Shown here: piece by piece, positions 14,601 to 25,359 of the stretch
Layout of the letters: the number at the start of each line of letters is the position of its first letter
Position numbering within the stretch: position 1 is the stretch's first letter
NCBI RefSeq assembly: GCF_018991925.1
Contig: NW_024738608.1
Span: forward strand, 4,658,418 to 4,722,417
Reading direction: 5' to 3'
Length of the DNA stretch: 64,000 bases
Source of the DNA: Homarus americanus
Taxonomy: Eukaryota > Arthropoda > Malacostraca > Decapoda > Nephropidae
Translations under genes and position numbers: made by a program
Notes under the pieces: model-generated
Seen by the model: the letters and a program-made list of their open reading frames with translations, nothing else
Databases searched by the model: none
Told to the model about the DNA's origin: nothing

Positions 14601-14938
14601 AGGCCCTGATGTGGGTCAGTGACCTGTGCCCTGGTGGGCTAATGCCCGTGAAAAAATAAAAAAATAAAAAATAAGACAACAACAAGAAAGTGCTGTACTG
14701 TAAATAGGAATAACAATAATAGTGGCACCATTTAAAACTACTGACCTTGGAGCCGATTGAAACACACAGACACCACGCTGACATGCAGAGTCCTGGTCAA
14801 GTCAGCGATGAACTCTCCCAGGTTCTGAAGGTCTTGAGAGGTCAGCTCCATGTTGGAGGTGACCTGGGCTGACTGGCTCATCCCTGGCATTAGTGACGTC
14901 ACACCCAGGTAAACAACCCAGCAGGGAATACTCTTCAT
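5689..14938 (-). CDS. Divergent ionotropic receptor (IR), 11 exons, 730 aa
   Basis: Predicted ligand-gated cation channel of the ionotropic glutamate receptor superfamily, IR branch, acting in the plasma membrane of chemosensory or other neurons. Coding exons (minus strand, high to low): 14938-14746, 14242-13878, 13690-13520, 13315-13209, 11538-11461, 11061-10965, 10599-10469, 9071-8896, 8216-7996, 7690-7437, 6088-5689. All have GT/AG borders (the 7,995 donor is weak, GTACTG) and all phases agree: 2,193 nt, 730 aa plus stop. Seen in the protein: signal peptide about 1-22; S1 half of the ligand domain about 240-390, with the ISKGRFRDIDFS motif supplying the binding-site Arg352; M1 391-412; pore loop about 420-440; M2 about 450-476 ending SYTALLTSYL (the iGluR SYTANLAAF equivalent); S2 with RGT at 504-506; M3 637-660; cytoplasmic tail about 70 aa. 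The acidic glutamate-binding residue of S2 (E in YAFLMEST) is Thr555 here, as in many IRs, so glutamate is an unlikely ligand. Subfamily not assigned. Confidence 0.9.
7080..7320. repeat. Degenerate GGTTA/TTAGG-type repeat
   Basis: Repeated GGTTAGGTTAGGTC and TTTTAGCTTGGTTAGG words within an IR intron. Related to the arthropod telomere unit TTAGG but interstitial and degenerate. Confidence 0.7.
9437..9835 (-). mobile_element. Decayed LINE 3' fragment
   Basis: The block from about 9,600 (GTTCCAAGAGTTTACAATTC through CTTTGAGATATTTATAAAC) parallels the LINE A C-terminal coding DNA at 56,190-56,400 in layout and wording, but with many stops. It lies in an IR intron, in the same orientation as the IR gene. 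Confidence 0.55.
9945..10075 (-). mobile_element. Second decayed LINE 3' fragment in the same intron
   Basis: TGGCCTGGTAACTTGTTCCAG and the following bases echo GGTAACTTGTTCCATTCATC at 56,200 in LINE A. Too short and diverged for a firm call. Confidence 0.4.
11579..12309. repeat. 16-bp minisatellite in IR intron 4
   Basis: About 45 copies of GCAGGTGATGTTAGAC with point variants (TTAGATGC, TTTGGCGC) and a less regular patch at about 11,750-11,950. It lies wholly between IR exons 4 and 5. Confidence 0.97.
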
Positions 14939-14942
14939 CCTG

Positions 14943-15984
14943 ACGGCGGCGAAGATCTCCTGTATTTATGATTTTCCTTCAGTGATTTTCCTGGAAACAA
15001 ATAACATTTTAAATAAATAATTCTCCTGAAAAATAATAATAATAAAATCGACAGACAGAGACGTTACAGCCACCGAGTTTACACAGACTTAAACAACACA
15101 CTATGGCTCAAACTTGGTGATTCCCCCTTCCGGCCTGCTGAGTATGGAGAACTGAAGGAATTAAGTAAGTTAAGATCTATTCTCAAAGACACCAAGACAG
15201 ACTAAAGGTGATGACACATACTACCCCCCAAAGTGATGGCAGTGTTCTTAAATTAATGAAACAAGGTGTACAGCGTGTTAGGTTCCCATACACCGTCTAC
15301 ATCGACCCAGGCAGCACGCCGGTTCAATTGTTTTATTAATGTGTCAAGACTTGTTGTCTAGTAACGGTAAGTCACAGCTACACTACGTCACTAAATTAAT
15401 TTGTATTTCAGTGACTCGCTACAATATGTTGATAATAATTAACTAATGTTGATACTGAATTTAGGTACTCAAGGGGTTGTTTTGTTACTCAAGCTGTAAA
15501 GTCATGCTACATTTGTTACTTAACCCTGAGAGCATCTTGTAATAAGCCACGTTAGAGAATTGAATAAAGTAGTGCGGATTATTTTTGTTTGTCGGTTCAC
15601 GGCATCATCACCCGCTCCGCAATGTTTCCATGTTGTTCCTAGAATTTCCTCCACTTGATGTCCATTATTATCAGTCACCAATCTATTCCTGCCCACATAA
15701 CACCCTCCACTTCACCGGTCCCCCCTCTCCCCTTGTGGCTTCGTCTTGAATAATTCCCGCGCGTCGTTCATCTATCAAGGTATCACTCCTTACACCTGCC
15801 CACCACACCGAAAAATTACTTAATGGCGGTAATGATTTCAGAATAATGTGTGTCTGTGTGTGGATATACATGTAGATCAATATAAGCCACAACGAGTACA
15901 TCCGAACTCTTACTCCACTCGGATACTATCAGTGTGACCAGAATGACGCTAACTGAAAGCTTCTTGGAAATCACGACAATAAGA
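14943..15984. other. Upstream of the IR gene; no exon seen
   Basis: Contains the presumed IR promoter/5' UTR region, but no distinct TATA or initiator could be singled out. Confidence 0.5.
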
Positions 15985-16640
15985 CAATAAATGGTAACAG
16001 ATGTATGATAATGAACCAATAAACGGTAACAGATGTATGATAATGAACCAATAAACGGTAACAGATGTATGATAATGAACCAATAAACGGTAACATGTAT
16101 GATGATACAAGAAACGGTAACAGATGTATGATAATGAGACAATAAACGGTAACCGATGTATAATAATGAACCAATAAACGGTAACAGATGTATGATAATG
16201 AACCAATAAACGGTAACAGATGTATGATAATGAACCAATAAACGGTAACAAATGTATGATAATGAACCAATAAACGGTAACATATGTATGATCATGAACT
16301 AATAAACGGTAACAGATGTATGATAATGAACCAAAAAACGGTAACAGATGTATGATAATGAGACAATAAATGGTAACAGATGTATGATAATGAACCAATA
16401 AACAGTAACCGATGTATGATAATGAACCAATAAACGGTAACAGATGTATGATAATGAGACAATAAACAGTAACCGATGTACGATAATGAGATAATAAACG
16501 GTAACAAATGTACGATAGATAATTAGACAATAAACGGTAATAGATATACGATAATGAGAAAATAACGGTAACAGATGTACGACAATGAGGCAATAAACGG
16601 TAATAGCTGTACGATAATGAGAATAAATAATGATTGATGT
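15985..16640. repeat. 32-bp minisatellite
   Basis: About 20 copies of a 32-base unit containing GTATGATAATGAACCAATAA and ACGGTAACAGAT, more diverged toward the right. It lies just upstream of the IR gene's 5' end. Because 32 is not a multiple of 3 and the unit lacks stops on the minus strand, it creates long overlapping open frames (up to 269 codons) there. Confidence 0.95.
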
Positions 16641-16659
16641 ACGATAATCTTACACATCG

Positions 16660-18437
16660 TCGATGTTTTGTGGCTGCAGTGATTTCCGGATTCAGTGACA
16701 GATGAAGGCAATATGTGGGTATAGATGAACCTGTAATTACCAGCGCGTTGATATGCAAGAATGATTTAAATATTTAATTGTTATTCGGTTATATTTAGAG
16801 AGTTAGGCCCCGACTCTTAATGACTTGTTGGCCTTAAAATATCTTAACTCTAGTGTTGTTTAATTTAGTGTAATGTAATCAGAAATGGAACAATGTAACA
16901 GTAAGTGTCCCGAAATATTACATATGATGAAATGGAAAGGAAATTTCTAACTGTTATTGTTTATGCGTCCACGAATTTACACTCAATAATGTCTATAAAC
17001 TAAAGATTTTCTTGTAAAAATAAGGTTAAGAAAGATCGTATTAAAACATATTCCGTAGATTACACTGGCATATTGGCAGGTGTATAAAGATAACGAATGG
17101 AAAAGCTACTTTGCTTACAGTATATCGATTATTATTAATGAAAATCGGTAGTATATCCGGTTCGAGATCCCTTGTTTACCTTTGACGTCATATACTTGCG
17201 CGATACGCTACACAGTGATTAGGGATACGCTCGTCACCACAGTACCATCAAAAATAAAGTTAAAGAGTTTACAGTAAGCGAATAAAGTAACTATCTTCTC
17301 GGGATTGTGACGAATACACTGTACTTCTCAGAACGGTTGAGCCATTCGAGCCTCGGAAAGGGGTAGCCACTGACACCATTAGCTGTGTTGGGTGTTCAGG
17401 TTTCATTATACTTCGGCTTAAGCTGGGAAGATACTTCACTCGCTCACTGTACATCTCACATTATCGGCCTTCAACAGCAGTACTCAGCATAGGCCAAATT
17501 TAGTCAATCGTTATAACAGTATTAACAAAACATATCGTTGTATCTCCAGGCTACTGACACTATAAGCGCCACACAGCAGTGATTGTCAACACTTACCGGC
17601 ATAATGAATTTCAATGTTAACAGTAATGATACGAGGGATATTGTAAATGTTATTACACCATAAACTTGAGACAAATTAGAACGTGCGCTTTAATTTCTGA
17701 CAGCACAAAGAAACGAGCATCAGCACTTCAATAATGACACTCTTTTGAATGTGTTTATATTAGTGAGTCAGTGTTGAGGTTATGTAAAGTGATAAGTGCT
17801 TTTAGTGAGTTACTCATGAAGTTATGTAAATAGTGGTATATATTTGACTTCGTTTGGTGGACTGATTCGTAGCAGAGTCAGAAATATTTGGTGTGTGTGT
17901 GTGTGTGTGTGTGTAGAGGAGGGAGGGGGAGCGGCAAAATGGTGTGAAAAAAGTCCCGTTTATCATCTATTTCATCAATCATAACAATTTACAACCAAAA
18001 AAACTCCCATAAGTGCGAGGAACACATATGGTAATATTATATCTAAATCAATATAGTGTTATACAAGAGCAGCCCCCCTATACCTACGTCCTTCCTGAGA
18101 GATCGCCTACACTCTGAGGTTGGTTATTTTGGCCGACATTTCTCTCGCACAACGTCACCAAAGTTCCAAACTCGTAAGAGGTTCACGAGGACTCACTGAG
18201 GCTCTGAATGAACACAACAAACTGACCAGGTTAAAGTACTCACTGATTTAACGTGTCCGACAGTCGCAGCTCAGTACATCCTTCCCATTAGACATTCAAT
18301 ACCCACCTACGGTTTCTGGGAAGTGTGTACTGCCGTACTTGTTACAATCGCAGTTGTTCAGACCACACAAGCATGTTTCTAAAAATTTCAATTTATTTTA
18401 CCTTCATGTTCTGAGTAAGACAACATTGACTAGCATG
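16660..18437. other. No gene seen
   Basis: Non-repetitive AT-rich DNA with a GT microsatellite; no exon-like frame with splice signals. Confidence 0.5.
17891..17914. repeat. (GT)n microsatellite
   Basis: Short GT run of about 24 bases upstream of a G-rich patch. Confidence 0.9.
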
Positions 18438-18439
18438 TA

Positions 18440-18693
18440 CAGTCTCGTTCAAGATTCTTCGAACACTGCTGGAGACAGCTGGCAACTCAAGGCCATTTGT
18501 TTACTATAGTACGAAGTATAATATAATACGAAACAACAAAACCCAACCATTAATTAAGCAACAAGGAACTAAGTAACCAATCACCGATAACCTTTTACAT
18601 TCATTTATAATTTTTACTACGTACTATAGTAAACAAACGGCCTTGCGTTGCCAGCTGTCTCCAGCAGTGTTCGAAGAATCTTGAACGAGACTG
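18440..18693. mobile_element. Long-armed inverted-repeat MITE (254 bp)
   Basis: Two arms of about 81 bp, each starting CAGTCTCGTTCAAGATTCTT on its own strand, are about 95% identical by eye and separated by about 90 bp of AT-rich spacer. TA flanks both ends (18,438-39 and 18,694-95). Transcribed, it would fold into a near-perfect hairpin. Confidence 0.8.
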
Positions 18694-19770
18694 TACATCA
18701 GTAATGGCTGTGTGAACAGAAAACCACAACGAAAGGTTCAGAGATATACGTACTGTACTTTCTTGGTAAAACTCCTTCCCATATGTCAAGACAAAGTGTA
18801 GCTTCAACATAATGGTAAAAACGCCAGCTGTATTTTAAAGCACAATGGTGTAGTATAATAAAAACTGGAATACACTACGGCAATGATCAATCTTCCTCGC
18901 TGTATCAATTCAATTTCAATTTCAATTGTTTATTCCTTGATAGAGGAAGCGGGATCCTAGTGCTGTCACTAGGTACCCCTGTAGCCTCGCTGTATCTCTC
19001 TACTAATTATTGATAACCAGCCTGGCATTTACTAACATAAAATACTGGAGGTGAGTAAAATCGTCTTGCCAAATAAAATATTAAAAATAGCATCCAGTCG
19101 TGAAGCAGTTACACCTTAGTTTAATGGGTAGTACAAGTAATAATTTATACCATCAACACTTGTCTACCTCAGGTCACCTTCCCTCCCCATGTGTTCATAT
19201 AATTTACAAGAGAAACTTATGAACATGTAACCTCACTCCTTTCCTTTACTAGTTCTCATTTCTTCCTTATCAAATATTTATTTTTCTAATTCAAAATTAC
19301 ATATATGTTCAGACAAGCATTGTGTTCTTCATGTTTATTGATAATTTGTGTTCTTCATATTTACTGGTAACTCGTGTTCATGGTTATCAAACCTTTCTCC
19401 TTTAAGCTTTCATTAAAATAGCCCGTCCCTTTACTTCACTCTTCTTCAGTCACGGTAACACGAGTCGTGTGATGTATATCTTTAAGTCAGTGAGCTATAT
19501 ATTACAGAGACTATTCGTTTATTCATAGTCACGCCTTACAAGAGGAAAATAAATGTGTTATTGATTGAGTAACAGTCTCTAGTTCTTTGTAGATAAATGG
19601 ATGCCAGGCTGTAATAAAGATGAAGGATTGGATAAAATTATTATCATAAGACTTTGGCTTTTCACTGACTAACTTTTGAATTGTAAAACAAGTCCAACGA
19701 TTTTTCACTCGGGCGCCGGACTATTGCGCTATACTGTGAATTAAAAAAATTTTTTAGTAAATCAATTATA

Positions 19771-19986
19771 ATGTCGGCATTTAATGATGACAATGTTGTG
19801 CGATGTATGTTATTGGTATTTATAATAACTACTGTAGGACCAGCAGTGTTATTGGTTGCGTTAGGCAGCGTCATGACGACAACTGAGAATGTCAACCAGA
19901 TAAATGATAATACACAGGACACATGTTCGGCTCTTCCGGATCAGCGTTGTGGAAGTTCTTCACCTGCGAGGAAAAAATACATTTGA
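19771..19986 (+). CDS. Candidate small membrane protein, 71 aa
   Basis: Single frame with a clean hydrophobic segment at residues 12-34 (RCMLLVFIITTVGPAVLLVA) followed by a polar tail. Not recognised. The antisense frame over the same DNA is also hydrophobic, which weakens the case. Confidence 0.15.
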   Translation: MSAFNDDNVVRCMLLVFIITTVGPAVLLVALGSVMTTTENVNQINDNTQDTCSALPDQRCGSSSPARKKYI

Positions 19987-20875
19987 GCCGAAATGAGCAA
20001 GATTTTTTTCTTCAGTATCACAGTTGTTAATATATATTCTGGTTTAAAGGGAGTAAAGCGATGTTTCTATAAAACCAACACCATTTGTATCACGATATGC
20101 TGAATGTGTGAAATTAAGTCGATATTTTGTACAATTTAAATGTTCCTCCGCGGTCTTTCCGGTCAGAAGCACCTGCCCTTCACCCACAGAGACCTAAACC
20201 AATGTAATCCCCAGTTTCAGAGATAAAAATCAGATTCAGCCGAACATTGCTTGACTGCGTTACTGATATTAACACATTACTCTTTTTTTCTTTAATTTTT
20301 AACGATAACAGATATAGGTCGTCTAACTTTAAGTGACCACAGTCTGCTCCACTCACCTGTACTTTTTATATTAACAACTTCAAATATTACCACGTCTCAC
20401 CAGCAATGATCGTTAATATAACAGATGTAGTAGTGTTAGACAACAATGGTTCATTGCCTCACCACGCACCTACACACCTATATTTAAAATCATTGGGTTA
20501 AATTATCGACAATAGCAAGCTAGCCAGTAATTCTGTAACGATTACTCGATGGTAAAAACAAAAAAAAAACAAACACTGGCATGAGTACGCGTAGCAACCA
20601 CCCTGTATGTGTGTTCTCGGCGATAAATCCGTGGTAATATACTATACCATGCAGACGTCGTCAAGGATAAATAGCGGGAAATCAACTGTGAAGAGTAAAA
20701 TAAAAATTTACTTTTAGATCAACATCGTTTAATCAATTGGCGTAAGTTTTAGTATTAATTGTACCTTATTAAGTTCAATATTTCACCACCTATCAATTTA
20801 TTAGCCGTGAGGGCGGTCTTATATCTCAATTTCTACGGATGAAGATCTTCGCATACGTAAAACCTTCGTCTAGAG

Positions 20876-21602
20876 CAGTGGTTCTCAACCTTGTTTGCCC
20901 CATGCACCCCTTTCACCATTTGTCAGAATGTCATTCCCCCCTCCTTTCCAAGATTGTCTGCCTCAAAAAGTGCATTCCAAATAATATGCATATAATACTG
21001 AAAAACCTTTATTTTTTCCATATTAGTACATATACATTTACATGGATTATTTTTATAGTGGAGTTTTACAAATTAAATGCCAATTGAAAATGTTGATGGA
21101 TTTATAAAACTTGAATAAAAGTAAAATAGTTTTTTTTTTTTTATAATGAATTACTTAACAGACCAAACTGAAGCATAATGCAATAAACAAAAAGTTCAAT
21201 AGAATACCAGGATATTGTAAATTTGTAATTAATTTTATTCAGATGAAGATTATAGTCAATGAGAAACCTGTGATTGTTTTTTCTTCGCCAATTCTGGGAT
21301 ACGCGGAGGAGTGCTTGAAAGGGCACAACGCAGGTCATTTTCTACCTCTAATCTACTACGTTGTTTCGTTTTAATTTGCAACAGAGTTGAAAAGCCTGAC
21401 TCACAAAGATATATCGACACAAACGGAAGCAATGCACGGATAGCTCTTTCTGCCACTTTTGGGTAGGAATCGCACATCAAGGGCCAAAATTCTGTGATTG
21501 ATTTCTCATCGAACATATCTCTTGCTCCCGAATCAGTTCCCCCCCCCCTGAAAACCTGAATTCCCCCCCTGGGGAGAATTCCCCCCTGGTTGAGAACCAC
21601 TG
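20876..21602 (-). mobile_element. hAT deletion derivative (727 bp)
   Basis: Terminal inverted repeats CAGTGGTTCTCAACC at both ends, the well-known end of a widespread hAT group, with a perfect 8-bp duplication GTCTAGAG at 20,868-20,875 and 21,603-21,610. C/G homopolymer runs lie just inside the right end. Only the transposase 3' part is retained. Confidence 0.93.
21256..21600 (-). pseudogene. C-terminal hAT dimerisation (hATC) fragment
   Basis: The last 80 or so codons read FWPLMCDSYPKVAERAIRAL, LCESGFSTLLQIKTKQRSRL and LRCALSSTPPRIPEL, the C-terminal end of ZBED/SCAND-like hAT transposases. The first 30 codons come from the terminal repeat itself. The zinc finger and catalytic core are missing. 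Confidence 0.85.
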
Positions 21603-21610
21603 GTCTAGAG

Positions 21611-23690
21611 TCTAGACTACAATTACGTACTGCATAGCCTAAACAATATACCCTTTAGGCCAGGGAAAAAATCCATCCGATTCCTGATTAATTGAAAGTT
21701 TTACGTCAATTATGTTTTTAACTGATCATAGAAGAAAAAGGAAAATGTTTGGTTAGATGAAGAGGAAGACACGATAATCAATATTTACTAACGAACTAGA
21801 CAAGGCTCATTTAGGTAAAGGCCGGACAGACGTTGCCTCAACCAGTGTTCTATCGTAGAGCCAAGATGAGATATATCACTGGTATTATAATCCAGTATTT
21901 TTTGTTATATGTAAAAAATTTCTTGATCTTATTACTTGTCTACGCAAACACAATTAATACAGAGTTAAGTATATAAGTGAACCATCCCCCCTTCCCCATA
22001 CACTGCCACTGAACCAAATACTGTACTACCCGATCATCCTTGCCAGTGTACAGCTGACGGTCTCTACCCAACTTCTGTTGTAGGATGATAGTCACAATCA
22101 CGTTTCATGATATACAAAATAACTAATAGTGAATAAGTTGACGTTTTGACGACACATAAATTTTATGGCGTTTTATACAGTCGTTGGTTTATGTAATAGT
22201 GGCTTCGCTTATAGTGTATTATTGTGGTGACATTCTCGCTTAAACAGGGGCTCTTCTGCAAGGTCAAGTTAGGTTACATGTATATAACACCACAACAATG
22301 AGTAACAATACGCAGAAAACAATACTCTAAATAGCTCTAATCGCGACCTTTTTTTGTCATATCTTAAAAAATTACTTCTAATTTATAACGAGATACAAAA
22401 GAAAGGATGAACACAGCCCAAGTAGTCATAAATACAGGTATGTAACTATTAGAGTATTTGTATTTAGTGATGTATTTGGGGGAGATCTGTTACCGGTTAA
22501 CGTTTTTTGTGTTTACTTAAGATCGAATGCTATCATAGCCACACTAGTTACCAACTATATCCTGATTGCAAGTCTAGGCCCTTCCATATTCCCAGTGCAA
22601 GTCGAGTTTTTTTTATTAGTAACTGAAATTAATTGCTTGTTGTAGACATAGCTCTAACTAAATCGTACTGGTAAAGTTTTATGTGATTGGGTACAGTACA
22701 GTACTTCCAGTTGGTCTAAATAATGTTATGTCATTTATTTCAACTAAACAGTGATATTATTCATGGATGCGTACTATAAACTCAGCGGGGCCTCACCTCT
22801 AGACGTCTCCACCACCTCACACTCAGAGGATTATCACTTCCTCCACCACCAGTGTACTGTACAGTATACCTCCTGCAGGCCAACACGCACGTCGAGTGGC
22901 CGGCGGCAACTGAACCCACCGCAAGTTCGCAACCGTTGTAGTCTACTCCGCTATGATGCCACTTCAAGACTGATGAGGATTGTGTGTGTGTGAGATACCG
23001 TTCCGTCAACACCTAGTGACTTGAACCTTACCTTCATTAACCTTTTATATATTTTAGGAATGTTTCATAAACAACAGGGGTTCGATAGTTTCTTGATAGC
23101 TTGGGACACAACACCAATCAGGCAAACCACCATAATCGTCTTTAGCCTTTTCGTTGTTTTCCCTTCATCTACTACATCATGGTGGCTCTGGAGATTGAGT
23201 GGTGGTGGACGGATGTACTACACATATACGGTCGATTGTTATTGTGGCTCCAGACACCATGTTGACACCCTCGCCGCCTGTGTAATGTTTGGTTTCCTCT
23301 TCAAATTAACTTTTCATTAAGAGCCATGTCGTAGGTGGTATATCGTTCGTGTTAATACCGTGAGGAATAATTACTTTTAGATCTACAAGCTTTCCAGGTA
23401 TCACTTCTAAAAATAATATCCGAAATGATAAAAAACACTTGGCCATTTTTTCCTGGCGACTCAAATAGCGCAACATTCCGAGACTGAGAAAGTTTTCGTA
23501 TGTATTAGTGCATAAAATGACCCAATTCGTCTATCAATCTGCTTTATTTGTTTTTATCTATGCCTTTCTAGATACCATTCTTCTTGAAAAATTCTAAAAG
23601 AAAATAGTTATTTAATTTGTGCCATAGGAACAGGTAATATGAACAGGTGATTGTGCACTAGATATTAATTACCCTGAATGTGTTGCAAGG
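21611..23690. other. No gene seen
   Basis: Short frames only. GTACAGTACAGTACTTC-type words near 22,690. Confidence 0.5.
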
Positions 23691-23699
23691 ATAATAGTC

Positions 23700-24135
23700 G
23701 GATCATATGAAGATCTTCCCCCCCAAAGTATCCAACTGAAGATCCTCCCCCCCAGGCTAGATCATATGAAGATCCTCCCAGGCTAGATCATGAAGATCCT
23801 CCCCAGGCTAGATCATATGATCCTCCCCGCAGTTTGGGGGAGGTTTGCTAGGTTAGGTTTGGTTAGGTTAGGTTTGGCTAGGTTGGTTAGGTTTGGTTGG
23901 GTTAGGTTTGCTAGTTGGTTTGGTTGGTTAGGTTAGGTTAGTTAGGTGGATAGATGAGGCGACTGGGCTTGATCATATGAAGATCCTCCCCAGGCTGATC
24001 ATATGAAGATCCTCCCAGGCTAGATCATATGAAGATCCTCCCAGGCTAGATCATGATCCTCCCAGGCTAGATCATATGAAGATCCTCCCGCTAGTTAATG
24101 AGATCTCCCCAGGTTTGGGGGAGGATTCATGATCC
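23700..24135. mobile_element. GGATC-ended foldback element, copy 1
   Basis: Begins GGATCATATGAAGATCTTCC and ends ATTCATGATCC, with a perfect 8-bp duplication TAATAGTC at 23,692-23,699 and 24,136-24,143. The body is built from repeats of its own terminal word (GATCATATGAAGATCCTCCC plus AGGCTA), interrupted at about 23,848-23,948 by degenerate GGTTAGGTT repeats. No coding sequence. Confidence 0.8.
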
Positions 24136-24573
24136 TAATAGTCTACTCTGGATGCATTGCAAAATGAAGTCGACCTTGAGTGAACTTACAGAAGTAGTTG
24201 TTAGCGCGTGGTACCAGTCAATAACAAGCGTCGTCAGTTCCCTCTCACTACCACCATCACCTTGTCCCCTTTGTTACCGCTGAGTGATATATATTGTACA
24301 ACATTTAAAGGTATAAGCTAGTGTGTTGATAGTGATGGACGTGGAGAGGGAGGGAGGTGGCTTGGTGATTAAGCTAATGATGGTGTGTGAGGGACCATTA
24401 TATTGACGCTAGATGACATAGTAGGGCATTGTAAGTGTCTCCTCACCTTTTATATACCACACACAAGCACGTCTTGAGTTTCCCGTACGTTTTATGCCCA
24501 TCCGCGGCAGTAAGCAGTAAGGTCTCTTCCTCCTTACTGCTTTCATCTTCCTGGTTACTTCAGAAATATCATG

Positions 24574-24733
<160 letters not shown>

Positions 24734-24877
24734 AGTAAATCACTGTGGGTGCTCGTGATCCAGGTATATGCTGATATACACCTTGTTTTGTACTCCTCCT
24801 TAGACTGTACTCACCCCTGAAGATGTGAATTACACGAAAGCGCTTGGGAACTTCTGTGTTTTCTTCTTTCCTTTGTT

Positions 24878-24881
<4 letters not shown>

Positions 24882-24949
<68 letters not shown>
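24882..24949. repeat. (AT)n microsatellite
   Basis: Second AT run of about 68 bp. The 150 bp between the two runs contains GAATTACACGAAAGCGCTTG and looks like part of a dispersed repeat flanked by AT expansions. Confidence 0.98.
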
Positions 24950-24951
<2 letters not shown>

Positions 24952-25133
24952 AGGGCCATAGGGGGCCCTTAAGGTATTTTCTTAAACCATCTTATGATGA
25001 CTGAGATATACAGCGAATAGGAGCAACAAAGATTTACACACAACTCGTTGGCTCTTGATAGTGTAAATATATTCGATGATAAATCAATTGCAATTATATT
25101 AAGGAATTAGGACAGTGAGTACACTGTACTTAC

Positions 25134-25358
25134 CAGAAAAGCGGCTCTTCTTTCCTCCCAGTTCTTGAGTTGATCCCGCCAATCTTGCCTCACAGTCGAC
25201 AAACAGGCATTTTGCGGGTTGAAGTCTCCTACGGCACAAATCTTGTCGGGAATAACCTTAATCTTGTCCATGCTTACATTACTGAAGCAGCCACAAGCAC
25301 ACGCAGACCACAACACGGGCAATAGGTTGTTTAGTTCTGCAACTATACTGTACGGCAC
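25134..25358 (-). CDS. Candidate first coding exon of an unknown gene
   Basis: A minus-strand frame from ATG at 25,358 reads through DKIKVIPDKICAVGDFNPQN and DWRDQLKNWEERRAAFL to a strong donor CTG|GTAAGTAC at 25,134/25,133. The codon pattern and the excellent donor look exon-like, and initiation could also be at the later Met before DKIKV. No convincing partner exon was found downstream, so this may be a 5' exon with distant partners, or chance. Confidence 0.25.
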
Positions 25359-25359
25359 A

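Noticed and set aside
15949..16758. 269-codon minus-strand frame, hydrophobic and repetitive
   Set aside because: Produced by the 32-bp minisatellite; the same text appears in all three frames.
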